From contig CADCSX010000023.1 in the NCBI GenBank assembly GCA_902805475.1, positions 1,860,001-1,924,000 on the forward strand: DNA of 64,000 bases, given 5' to 3'. Below the pieces are notes generated by a model, which did no database searches, was not told where the DNA came from, and saw nothing but the letters and a program-made list of their open reading frames with translations. Positions 45,187 through 56,049 of this stretch are shown in pieces (the first letter of the stretch is position 1; every line of letters begins with the position of its first letter). This stretch comes from Entonaema liquescens. Taxonomy: Eukaryota > Ascomycota > Sordariomycetes > Xylariales > Xylariaceae. The position numbers were made by a program, and so were the translations under genes.

Positions 45187-45949
45187 ATGGCAGCAGTCAC
45201 CTTCTTCGCTGCTTGTTGCATCAGGCTCACCTACGTCGGATTCTGTCCGCCGTGCCAGGGAGCCCATCTCTCCAAACCAACATAATTCCTTTGATTGGGA
45301 GAATTCCGCCCTAGGGCCGGCGGATTTCTTCCCGTCATTGGAGGGCTCGATTGAGCCTCTAGTTGGAAATTGGTCCCTTGGTTTAGAGGATGGAAGTATA
45401 AATGGTACAGATTGGTCCCTCCCCCTTTTCGAAGGGGCAGGGACCTCTTTCGTTTTTCAAAATGAAGAGTGCAACGGACAGCTGAACGGTCGGTCTCACT
45501 ATCTATCTATCTATCTATCTACTCTACTCCCTTACTAACTATCAACAGCTTCAGAGACTCTACCTAGCTGTGAACTCAGTCCAGATCTTTTATTCAATTC
45601 ACCCACAGGTTCTCAAATACCGCAGCTGTCAGACGTGGAAAATCACAACCCGTCTGTCTCGCCGCCGACGATGCCAGAGTCTTCTTCCGGCCCAAGTCAA
45701 TCCGCCAAGAGGCGGAGCGACTCGCCGCCTGTCGATCCAGCCACGGCTCTCAAGCGCCAGCGCAACAACGCCGCGGCTCGCAAGTATCGGCAGAAGCGGA
45801 TCGACCGCATCAACGAGCTGGAGACGGAACTGAAGAGCGTCAAGGACGAGCGGGATGATTTGCGACTTCGTCTCGCTCGTCAGGAGGCGGAGACGGCGGC
45901 TTTGCGGAGCATGTTACAGCTGAACTCTGGGAAGAGCGAGAAAAGTTAG
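45187..45949 (+). CDS. bZIP transcription factor, JlbA/IDI-4-like
   Basis: Exon 2 (45549-45949) carries the bZIP: ALKRQRNNAAARKYRQKRID is the basic region, followed by heptad leucines (INELETELKSV, LRLRLARQEAE, LRSML). Basic-region text of this kind is that of JlbA of Aspergillus and IDI-4 of Podospora, linked to amino-acid starvation and incompatibility-induced autophagy. Exon 1 ends at 45488 in phase 1; the 60-bp intron contains a (CTAT)n run and a CTAAC branch site. In exon 1 the coding frame (SPSSLLVASGSPTSD, then acidic-aromatic text such as DWENSALGPADFF) is open back to 45128 but contains no ATG. The ATG at 45187 is one frame off. Either an upstream exon supplies the start, for example via the acceptor at 45154, or a base is missing near 45190. 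Confidence is high for the family and low for the 5' end. Confidence 0.7.
45499..45523. repeat. (CTAT)n microsatellite in bZIP intron
   Basis: Six or so copies of CTAT inside the intron of the JlbA-like gene. Confidence 0.85.
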
Positions 45950-47958
45950 CAATGGTTGGGCAACGCGTGTCTCAAAGTTTGTTTAGATAGTCTTAATACT
46001 AGATTGGAAGTTGTTATTCTCAGACGATGTCGACTCGTTATTTTCCCCATGTGAAGTGTTTTTTTGTCCCGTAAACAGGACTGCAGAATATTTATCGGAT
46101 GAGGGAACGCGGTTGTCATCTTGGAATTTGGGGATTGGTGAAGAGGGATTTAGGATCTAGCATACCACAGTTTTGATTGTAAGAGTATTAACTTAAAATG
46201 AAGTTTAATTCATATTCTAGCTACGAATTCTATGTACAAGATGGCGTTGTTATGTCTATTTATCCTCCCTCTATTCCTACGAAAAATTCTACGATGCATC
46301 ATTGTCGATAGTATATGAGTAGAAGTTAATCACGATGAGAAGAATTCGGCTCGTTATAAGTAAGAATGGGTTCACGATGAGTAGAGATGGCTCATAGTGA
46401 ACTCGGGGTGGCTCATGATGAATAAGAATTGTTCATTATGAGTGAGAGTGATTCATAATGAGTTATAACTGCGCTTCAAAGGGGTAGTCCCACTTGTCTA
46501 TTCCGAAGACCTTCGGAGTATGGTGAAATACGATGGAATTCGTTCGAATTCGCCGAAAGATGATCCAGGATGATTCATTCTGATATATCAAAGTCGGGGT
46601 CGCACAGCATATTTATATTAATAGCTTAGATGGTTAAGATAAGATATCCTGTCTTGATAATAAGAGGTGCCATGTCCAATTCTTGATTTCATCTTTTGTC
46701 CTCAGGTGCTAGTTTGAAAGAGAGACACACTCCACCTAGCTATATCAACACATTAAGACTCGACTAATGAGATTCAGATAGACAATATAACTAGGTCTTC
46801 CCAGCATTGAGGATACGATTGCCTCTGTTACATAATTTATTTCTTGGGACGCTACCTACATTTCTCCTTACTCGACCGATCGATCCGCAATAAAAGCCAA
46901 GCAAACCCTACCGACGTACTTAATCAACCTAGGTAGACGAACGACCCCCTCGTAGGAGTCCAAAAATTATGTAGGGATAGGTCAGGATAGAATTTGAACT
47001 CAACGATGAGGTAGAAAATCTCTGACTTGCTTGTGGTTCGGTAGTGTGGTCCTAGTCAGTTGTTCAATACTAACATAGGTACCTTCAAAGTGGACACAGA
47101 TCATGTTTTCTTTAGAAACCCTAGACAAGCGGTTGCGAAGAGAAATAATAAATAATAATAAGGTTTGTGACTTCGAAGTCGCGACAGTTTTTACTATTGA
47201 AATTAACAAATCAATGTTTCAACACCAAGTTAGAAATTGAGGGTTTTCAATACCTATCGTCGAGGATCCGGATCTTAAGGATTACCCAAGATAAGGATTG
47301 GTTGACCGCCATTCTTAATCATTTACGCCGACTTACTGAACAGATCCAATGCAAACTTACAGCTATCGTTTTATACTATACTACAGGTATAATTTACTAC
47401 TTGTATCCGCAATAAAGAATATTTTTACATCTTTCTTTAGCAAACACAGTGGATCGTATCAAACTCAACTCATCGTCCAATTCGTTCAACCCTTGTCACG
47501 CTAAGATAAATACCCCCCCGGTGCTTCGGATCTCTTAAAGAAGGTACATAGCCGGGATCCTAACTTTAAATGTTTAATTTTCTAACTAACACTGTTCACT
47601 GTTCACTAATCCCCTGTTCCCACGTTTCCCCATATCAAATCCAACATCCGTGAATATACACTCCTTCTCTCGCGTCAGCCTTGGAAATGATTACATGATG
47701 GTTGATGAATATGGCGCAATACCTTCGTGCATACATGTACATGTAGTTTGTCTTTTGCAGATCGGTCTTTTTCGGTGAGACACCCTGACGCTAATCCCAT
47801 CTTGTAAAACCCTGCGCCATCTGAAAGTTTCAATCCGAGCCACAGCAGCGGGTGTTGGTTCTTGGAACCCTTGGAAATCCTTTCCTTGGTGTTGTTACAT
47901 ACATACAATTACTACCGTAGCCCATCTTCCATTTAGTCTCTCTTTTCCTTCTTAAGCC
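45950..47958. other. Long intergenic stretch with degenerate repeats
   Basis: Two kilobases without a supported gene. Apart from the degenerate 20-bp repeats at 46325-46470, nothing structured was recognised. The final 400 bases are probably the permease promoter and leader. Confidence 0.5.
46325..46470. repeat. Degenerate ~20-bp tandem repeats
   Basis: About seven units of 20-21 bases built on TTCATGATGAGTAAGA-like text (for example GGTTCACGATGAGTAGAGAT, GGCTCATGATGAATAAGAAT). Unit identity is imperfect, so this is an old tandem array. Confidence 0.7.
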
Positions 47959-49825
47959 ATGAGCACTGAGCCGCTTCTCGCCGAGTCGCGTCGTCATCGC
48001 CAAAGGTTGTCTTCTTCAGATATGGGCTACGACAACGGTATCATCCACGAGGATGTCCTCGATGCTTACCGCGATGACCACGATGCCGATTTGGTTACTG
48101 CTACCGAGGCCCGCTCGCTGTCGCGTGGCCTCGGACAGCGACATCTTTCTATGATAGCTATCGCCGGTGCTATTGGTACCGGACTTTTCCTAGGCTTAGG
48201 CGGTGCTATACAGACGGCTGGCCCACTCGGAGCTCTACTAGGTTACGCTATCGTCGGACTGATCGTGTGCGCCGTCACTTTTGCATTAGGCGAGGTGGCT
48301 GCCCTCCTACCCGTAACAGGTTCCTTCGTCCGACACGCCGAGTTTCTCGTGGATCCGGCACTCGGGTTTGCCGTAGGTTGGAACTTGGTGTACGGCGCCG
48401 CGCTGTCGATCCCAAGCGAGCTTACGGCCATCTGCGTGCTGTTCACCTTCTGGACCGAAGACGTGCACCCGGCCGCTTATATCATGAGCTTCATCACGTT
48501 GACCTTCATCGTCGGAATCGCCTTCGTACGCGTCTTCGGCGAGGTCGAGTTCGTGTTCGCCCTACTTAAAGTCCTGCTCATCGTCTTCCTCATCATCTTC
48601 GATATCATCGTTGCTGCCGGCGGTATCCCCGGGATCCCAGCCACCGGCTTCAAATATTGGCGCGACCCGGGCCCGTTCGTCGAGCACATCGCCTCTGGAA
48701 ACTTGGGCCGCTTCTTGGGGTTTTGGAGTGTCCTGGCCAGCGCCGTTTTCTCCTTCGCCGGAGTCGAGTCCATCGCTATGCCTGCGGCCGAGCTGCGGAA
48801 CCCGGCGCGAGCTATCCCCCGCGCTTGCAAGGTATTTAAATTATTTTCAAAGATATAAAGTTCAGATAATAGCTAATTCTTGTTTTTGTTATAGCGTGTA
48901 TTTATCCGTGTGCTGCTATTCTATATGTTAGCCATCTTTGTTGTTGGTTTATTAGTTGCCAGCAATGATGACCGGCTTAACGATTCTTCTGGTACCGCGG
49001 CCCAAAGCCCATTCGTTATTGCTGTTTCGGCCGCTGGTATCAGCGCTATTCCAAGCGTCGTTAATGCCATAGTCATCACGTCGGCATGGTCGTCTTCGAA
49101 CCAGACCCTGCTATCTGGCACTCGTGTGTTATACGCCTTAGCTCTGAAGGGACAGGCACCTCGCGTGTTTCTCCGCACTACGTCTTGGGGTACTCCTTAC
49201 GCCTGCGTTTTGTTCTATACCGCTTTCATGTTTCTCAGTTTCTTGAGCTTAGACTCGAGCGCGTTGACCGTGTTCTGGTACCTTGTCGATCTGACGGCTG
49301 CCAGCATCCTGGTCTCGTGGATCACGATCTTGGTTAATCACATTCGGCTGAAGTTGGCCGTGGCGAAGCAAGGTATCTCGGTCTCGCGGCTGCCATGGCA
49401 CAACTGGTGGACCTGTAAGTTATACATGCTCGAGTATAGTGGATGAATAACATGCTGACTGTTCATCTAGACTATAGCTCCATCCTGGCTCTCGTAATGT
49501 GCATTATCATATTATTAACGGGAGGCTTTGAGGTCTTCACTGCAGGAAACTGGGATGCCAGCGGCTTCATCTCAGCTTACTTGTACGTACCATACCCTAA
49601 TGTTCCTCGTGAATTTTAACAGTGCGAGTAGGCTAACAATTACGTAGGGATATGCCACTTGTGCTTTGTGCATATTTGATATATAAATATGTCAAGAAAA
49701 CTAGGGTCGCGTCGCTCAAGAGCATACCGCTCGAGGATGCCATTTTCCAGGCGGAGCAGTATCCCGATGAGCCAGAGGAGAAGTCGGAAGGTTGGGGACG
49801 CGCCGTCTCTTGGCTCTGGGATTAA
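47959..49825 (+). CDS. Amino-acid permease, YAT/APC family
   Basis: Four exons: 47959-48831, 48895-49414, 49471-49582, 49648-49825, giving 560 residues. After a hydrophilic N-tail of about 60 residues, the first span is introduced by LGQRHLSMIAIAGAIGTGLF, the consensus of fungal amino-acid permeases. About 12 spans follow, with GEVAALLPVTGSFVRHA, FSFAGVESIAMPAAELRNP (the conserved segment after span 6) and SSSNQTLLSGTRVLYALALKG. The final exon gives a cytosolic tail ending in WLWD. Family role: proton-coupled uptake of amino acids at the plasma membrane; specificity not predictable. All splice joints keep frame. Confidence 0.92.
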
Positions 49826-50008
49826 TGCTTTGATGGTCCCTGTCGATTAGAAATATTACCAAATAGATTGCCATGTTTTTTAAATTCTGCCCATACATTC
49901 AGCAACATCTTGCTTCCCTGTGCTCTCTCAACCGCAAATCCATTCAATTATCTATATTAACCCTATGGAATCACCACACCAGTCGCCCCATTCAAGTTCG
50001 ATACCTAC

Positions 50009-51031
50009 TCAAGCTGCAGTGATCTTGATATACCCAGTGAATTCACCTGCATTTAGTGGTTTTCCGGTCGCCAAGTTGTTGCTGTTGGGGCCCAGCAGTC
50101 TTAGAAAATAGTACTTGCCCGCTTCGGTGTTATTCTGGTAGTTGAAACCCCAAGTCGTCACGTTGACGGCACCTAAAAATACGCCCGGCTGTACGACTCC
50201 GTCCACGATATGCGAATCTACAGTATGTTAGCGTCGTTGTCGTACTTGCACACTCGTACCTATGTTTAACGTAGACATGTAGATCCTGTCGCATATACTC
50301 TTATCTAAAGCAGTTAAAGGAAAAGGGGCAAGTTGAAATAACTCCTATAACGTACTGGTGCGCATGTCAGCATTCGCGTGAAGTTCTTGGTCGTTAAAGG
50401 CCGGAAGCATCCTAACGAGGAATAAGGGGTAAACATACCAGATCTCGAGGTGGTAGTTAGGGTCCGGCAGGTCAGGCAGACCAAACCCGAAGACAGACTC
50501 AGCGGGTGTCCCAGCCGCAATTAACGTCTGCCACCGATCGCCCTCAATACCCACATTCAAGTGAGCCTGGAGTGTGCCATTTCCACAACGGAAAGGCGTT
50601 TCGTCGGTGTCAGTCGTTCCATTCTCAGTTGTCGGTATCACCATCTATATTGGGATTCCAATATTAGCTCTCGCCTCTTTTCATTTCCTTCAGTACGAAA
50701 CCAGAGGGCCCCCAATCGAGCCTGATAGAGATCTACACTACATAAAAGGGAAAGGGAGCACGGAAGGAAAGGGGTTCCATACGAAACCCCAGCTACCGCC
50801 ACCAACGGCGATCGCAAACTTTGGAATAAATCGGAAGCCGTCGAGCTCTTTTCCCGTCGAGTCAGCTACGACGCGCAACGGCCCCGCGATGCCTGTCGCA
50901 TTGTCGTATCCGGGATATCCCACGCATCCTTCCGCAAGACGCACCGCTGTCGCGTTTGAGGCGGCGGAGGCGACAGTTGATAGAGTCAATCCTATTGCCA
51001 CCTTGGCAAATATGGTTCGGAATGATTCCAT
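50009..51031 (-). CDS. Secreted protein of unknown function
   Basis: Four exons: 51031-50783, 50644-50439, 50411-50356, 50217-50009, giving 239 residues. The N-terminus MESFRTIFAKVAIGLTLSTV followed by ASA is a signal peptide. The mature part is beta-rich, with FIPKFAIAVGGGSWGF, HLEIWW-like text at the second splice, VNVTTWGFNYQNN and KYYFLRLLGP, and has several N-glycosylation sites (NAT, NGT, NVT, NNT). Its very short third exon of 56 bases is supported by frame and by a clean acceptor. It looks like the small extracellular beta-sandwich proteins common in ascomycetes, but I cannot name the family or a function. Confidence 0.75.
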
Positions 51032-51741
51032 GTTTTATTCTCTTTTCTCCTTGGGGACATTCAGCGCCGGCTCAGGGGTATTGTTTATCTAGGCTGAGGA
51101 AGACCCCTAGGTAATATATCTACTCACGGATCGATATATCACTGCGATAAGGGAACTTACATAGGTCATCGTGCTTAATATAGTACATCCAGGTCAGAAC
51201 ATGCTCCTCAATGGCAATATACCTCCTTGGACGGCTAATCTGATATAGCCAATTGGAAGCTCGACGGAAATCTCTACGTACATCTCTCGGCAGTTCACCA
51301 TCATTGTTATCATTTGAATTTTAAATTATACATGTAAATTCTTATAGGCATATATTTACTTGTTTTTTTATGCTCCTGGAGAACCTGGTAGAAAAGGAGT
51401 CTTTGTGATATAGGTAAGGTAGTAGGTAGGTATAGAGTGCCCAAGGTATACCTAGACATGTAGCCAACTATAACAATAGGTAAAAGCATTATTCAACTGT
51501 AAAATCTTCAACATTCAGGTAACTACTAATGCGAAAGAGTTATAGAAATAAAAATAAAAGAGATGCCGCTGTTCCTTTGAACTAGTCTCATAGGCTACTC
51601 CAACTGGCTTGACTAAAATCCATCCTAGACAAGGGTCAATGTAGTATACCGAACTTAGTACAAAAGATGAAAATTTTCGCACAAAAGAGCAAAAAGAAAA
51701 AAGAAAAAAAAATCAAATCAAAAGGCAAAATAATAAAATCC
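51032..51741. other. Intergenic, no gene seen
   Basis: About 700 AT-rich bases between the secreted-protein gene and the tRNA. A-rich tract near 51690-51710. No gene supported. Confidence 0.55.
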
Positions 51742-51813
51742 TAGCTCCACTCCGTTTCGATCGGAGGACCTCCGGGTTATGAGCCCGGCGCGCTTCCGCT
51801 GCGCCATGGAGCT
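51742..51813 (-). tRNA. Initiator tRNA-Met (CAT)
   Basis: 72 bases on the minus strand fold as a full cloverleaf: acceptor stem AGCTCCA/TGGAGCT, D-stem GCGC/GCGC, anticodon stem CCGGG/CCCGG around the loop CTCATAA with anticodon CAT, T-stem CTCCG/CGGAG. Features of the eukaryotic initiator are present: an A1-U72 pair, three consecutive G-C pairs flanking the anticodon loop, and T-loop ATCGAAA in place of TTCRANN. No intron. A T-rich run follows the 3' end, as for RNA polymerase III termination. Confidence 0.95.
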
Positions 51814-52165
51814 TTTTATGAAGGATGGAAGGGATGTTTGTCGATTCCGTGGTGAATGTTGCCACCCGTATCGACACTTATAACCTAACTTGTCTCACCT
51901 ACTTAACATTTTGCATTCACCAGTCCCAACATCCGAACATTCAAGAAAAGATTTATTAATGATTTGATTACTTATATACATCTTAGAATTTCCATGGCTT
52001 TATCTTTTAGTCGTTCTGTGATGTAATAATAGATGTCAAGATTGGCGTTGCTCTTTTCGAGATATTCACTCTGTTCACCCCTTTCAACCTATAGAAGCCC
52101 CTTTTTCCAACATTAGAACTCTAACCTAGTAGGGAGTGATAATAACCCCATGTTCCATATAAGAA
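51814..52165. other. Intergenic, no gene seen
   Basis: About 350 bases between the tRNA and the 3' end of the Dal5-like permease gene; nothing recognised. Confidence 0.55.
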
Positions 52166-53856
52166 CTATAATGGATATATGAAGAATTTGTTTTCCATGT
52201 CCGTAAGATCCAACATAGCGATGTCCACCTTTCTCGTAACGATTTGCCCATCCTCATCATACTGCTCGACGCGGCCGGATTCCCTTTCCTCCTCGCTTAG
52301 CTCCGCAATCCAAATCTCCCGCTCTGCGTTCCTGCGCGCCAAAATGAAGTGGATGATAAACAGAATGGCCGGCGTGCCGACCCAACTGACTACGATCATG
52401 GAAATCCACGCGCCGTAGTACCGCGGCGCCGCGGCAGGAACCCATATTTGCGGCGACACGAGGTTCCCGATACTGTAGCCGATCATAAACATGACGTTCC
52501 GCGTTAGCTTCTTGGTGTAACCAGCCGCCGAGGACGTCGTCCAGCCGAGCGCGATGATGTACGTGATACCGTATGTGTGTCCTGCGAGCAGTAGACACGT
52601 CAACAATGCAAGTTTCCGATCCCATGGAATAGCCACCATGCCGATACCACCGGCCACGGCAGGTATGCACCAGATCAAGCTATGGATAGCAAGGTTCCGC
52701 GGATGCCATTTGAGTGCTAGAGCAGCGACGATGCAGAGAACCACCCCAAAGCCTCCGCCTGCTACCGCAACTAAAGTAGAACCGAGGCTGGAGACGCCGA
52801 GGGATGTGGTTAGAAGATTCTGCTGGCCGTATGTAAGATTGTTTGAGTACATCAATGTGAATGCCTGGAGCGCAAAAAGCCATGAGATAGGATCCTTCAA
52901 GGTTTCAACAAGCTGAGCCTTCTTAAACTGCTTCTGTTCAATGGAGCTCTGGCTGGACCCGTGTACACGCTGTATAACATGGACTTTCTCTTCCAAGGTG
53001 AGGAACCGGGCCTCGGCAGGGTTGCTAGGATAGCAGAACCAGGTCCAGATGGCGAGTAAGAGGGTCAACCCGCCGGTAGTGATCATGAACAGCTTCCAAG
53101 GAAGCACACTGCTCTTACTCCATAGTAGACCATAGGATATAAATCCGGCCACAATGGGGGCACCTTGGCAAGTGATCCAAAAGATCGGCTGTAGAAAGGC
53201 TTGCTCCTCGCGATTGAAGAACATGCCGATGGTGATTTCCATAGCAGGAACGATGACTGCTTCAACAGCGCCAAGGGCGAGGCGGAGGACAACGAGCCCG
53301 GCATACTTCGTAGCCACGCAGTGAAGGAAAATGATAACGGCCCAAAGAGATATAATCGAGGCAACGAATTTCCCAAACGGAAGCTTCTGTAAAAGATAGT
53401 GACCAGGCCATTGAGCGGCAAGATACCCTGAGAGAATTAGTCTACGACATTAACACGACATCCCTGAGGAATAGATACATACCGACGTAGAAAAACGTGT
53501 TCAGGTTATTGTATTGGTCTTTCGTGATACCAGTCTCCTCGAAAAGTCCCAGGATAGCAGCATAACCCAGCGTCGACTTGTCGATCTAGAGCCGACGAAA
53601 AGATAAGCCTCCTATTGTTTGATATACGCATGGGTAAGCGACTTACAAATAAGATGATGTTGATGGCAGATATCAACACCATGATATGGCGATACAGTTT
53701 CCGCCGCAACAGCTTTTCCTTTTCGGGGGTCAGAGGCCCAAACTCGTCCCCGTGGTCTTCGATTAAGCGCAGGGTAACATCTGCGTATTTCTCAGCTACC
53801 GTCTTGGGGACGGGCCGACGCTGGGTGGTAGCCTGAGCCTCCTTGGTGGTATCCAT
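52166..53856 (-). CDS. MFS permease, Dal5/allantoate family
   Basis: Three exons: 53856-53647, 53585-53483, 53427-52166, giving 524 residues and about 12 spans. After a hydrophilic N-tail (RRPVPKTVAEKYADVTLRL) the first span leads into IDKSTLGYAAILGLFEETGI, the anion:cation symporter signature region, formed by the first splice. Further motifs are YLAAQWPGHYLLQKLPFGK between spans 2 and 3, RLALGAVEAVIVPAMEITIG at span 4, and EERESGRVEQYDEDGQ in the C-tail, as in fungal Dal5-type transporters. They take up allantoate, ureidosuccinate, vitamins or similar organic anions at the plasma membrane; substrate unknown. Confidence 0.9.
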
Positions 53857-55034
53857 AGCGGACGAATGACACTGGTAATACTAGTATACACATATTTCCG
53901 GGCGATGTTTAAGATATAGGTTGTTACTTAAATATGAGATGGTTGTAAATCGGCGTGGCTTAATGAGGCTTAAGGCTAACGCCTAATTGGTATGATGAAA
54001 TTCAAGTTACATATGGTGTGATCAAATTAGATCATATGTTTTACACCCTTTTTATTCGGTGTGGTTTTTAACAAATCGGTTTATTTTCGTTATGGAAAAT
54101 TTAGTATCCTATCATCCTGGTAAATTCGATCATATCCCGTAAGTATAGGAGCTTTATTGAAAATCATTATATAAGCGTAACAAAGTATGATAAGCTGCAA
54201 AGGTGTGGATCGTGGGAATACCTTCAATCCTCGTGGGGTTATATCCAGAGTACGCTTATCTAATAAGGGGCTAGTCAAGATCCCTCGGGGGTCCGTGTCA
54301 CTATATCGCTGCTTTAACACTCTAGAACTACGACAAGTAGTCAGATACCTAAGTAGGTAGGTCTACAGTAGGTAGAACACTCTTTCGTGGATGAAGCAAG
54401 AAATAGGTATTTCTTTCTTTCGTAGCTCGGGGCAATTATCATGGTTGTCAATAAAGATTGTAGCACTTCCTCTTAAATAATGTACCTATATCCCGTATCC
54501 TAAACGTAGAAGCCGACCCAAGTCAACCTTATACAACAACGGTAACGCTTACCCGAAGTTTAGCGTGATAAATCAAGGTGAAGAAAAGCACGAAATAATA
54601 GCAGCTAATCACTCGAACGACTTCATTTATAAAGCCATGCCTGGACCGTTTTAGCCTCCGTAGCTTCCGGGCTTTGCATTGTTACTTAGACAATTCCTAC
54701 TTAGTCTCTCCCAGGTGCTCATATTAGATAGCCAGAACATTACCCCTTGTATAGTGCGGCTGTCAGGATTTACTGCCTCAAAAATATAAAATGCCAATGG
54801 TGTTAAGCTCGCAAATTTCTTCTAGATGGCTTTTGAAAGGGGTTTTTATACATGCATTGAGATTATCAATCAGGCAGTGTTGCCACAAATTTGTAGGTAT
54901 GTCTTACCATTGCGACGGCGGTTTCAATTATAGCTTCTGCTAGTCGTATAAACAAAACGTGAGCCGCCATCACAAATGAGAGAGAGCAGAGAGTTAGAAC
55001 CGATATACATATCCCCTTACGTGGGTAGATCTAC
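53857..55034. other. Intergenic, no gene seen
   Basis: About 1.2 kb. Promoter of the Dal5-like gene on one side and the 3' flank of the reductase on the other. The 76-codon minus frame near 54090 has no recognised features. Confidence 0.5.
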
Positions 55035-56049
55035 CTAGATGTTATAAGTTGCCCTCATGAAGTCCTCACCCATCCCTTTGAAGTGTTTTTGCTTGCCAAT
55101 CTCAGAGATGCGCTTGATTTCATCTTCCGATAGCCTGAAAGCAGGTAGCTTTTGTAGGTATCCTTGAAGCCGCTCCTCGCTGCTACTCGTAGTGATGACC
55201 ACGATGCCTTGGTCAAGAACCCATCGCAAGGCAATATCAGCCGGCGTCACTCCGTATTTCTCTGCTAGATCGTCGTATGTCTCATCCAGCGGACCGGGTT
55301 TTGCGTGCGTAACGGCCGACAGGGATGAGTACGCAGAGATAGCAATGTTCTTACTACGAAGAAACTCGATTAAGTTACCGTGCTGATAATACGGATGGTA
55401 CTCTATCTGGTTGATAGCAGGAACCGTCTTGGCGGTCTGTAGTATGACCTCAATGTCTTCTTGCTCGAAGTTAGAAACCCCGATTGACTTGGACTTGCCG
55501 GAGGCCTTGATCGCCTCCATTTCAGCCCAAATCCTTTGTAGCTCCTCTGGAGAGCCCGCTCCGTAAGGAATATGGACGAGATAGAGGTCCACATAATCCA
55601 CGCCGAGCTTTTCGAGAGAGGAGGCCAATGCCGCTTTCACGTCTTGGCCTTTGAGACCGATGACCTTTGTGACGACGTACAGTTTCTCTCGTGGCAGGCC
55701 AGAAGCCCTGATGCCAGCACCTACCCCGGTTTCATTGCCATATACTATCAGAGCGAGGTAAGCAATCTTCATCTAGTTGAATAATATTATACAAGACTCG
55801 CCTTCAGCACCGTCAAGGTGATAATATTCATTCTTGATGGCCATGACTGCTTTCTTGGAGATATCATCATCTTGACCCTGAAAGTTGGCTGTGCCAAAGC
55901 CGTAGGCAAGCTAAAAACACGTATAATAGTCAGTTGCTACACATTATATGTGCAGGATTGACACGTACTATAGGAATCTCATTTCCGTCATTCAACTTAA
56001 GGGAGGGGATAGGACCTCCTTGCCAGCGCGTAAAAACAGTAGAAGCCAT
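55035..56049 (-). CDS. Aldo-keto reductase
   Basis: Three exons: 56049-55969, 55910-55802, 55744-55035, giving 299 residues. The second intron begins with GC rather than GT (GAAG|GCGAGT) and ends with TAG; it is supported because the joint gives HLDGAEVYGNE, containing the catalytic Asp and Tyr of the family five residues apart. The catalytic Lys is in LYVVTKVIG and the His in LYLVHIPYG. NADPH-binding text follows: SIGVSNF, INQIEYHPYYQ, AYSSLS, and VITTSSSEERLQ near the end, where other members read PKS. Eight-stranded barrel, cytosolic, NADPH-dependent carbonyl reduction; substrate unknown. Confidence 0.88.
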
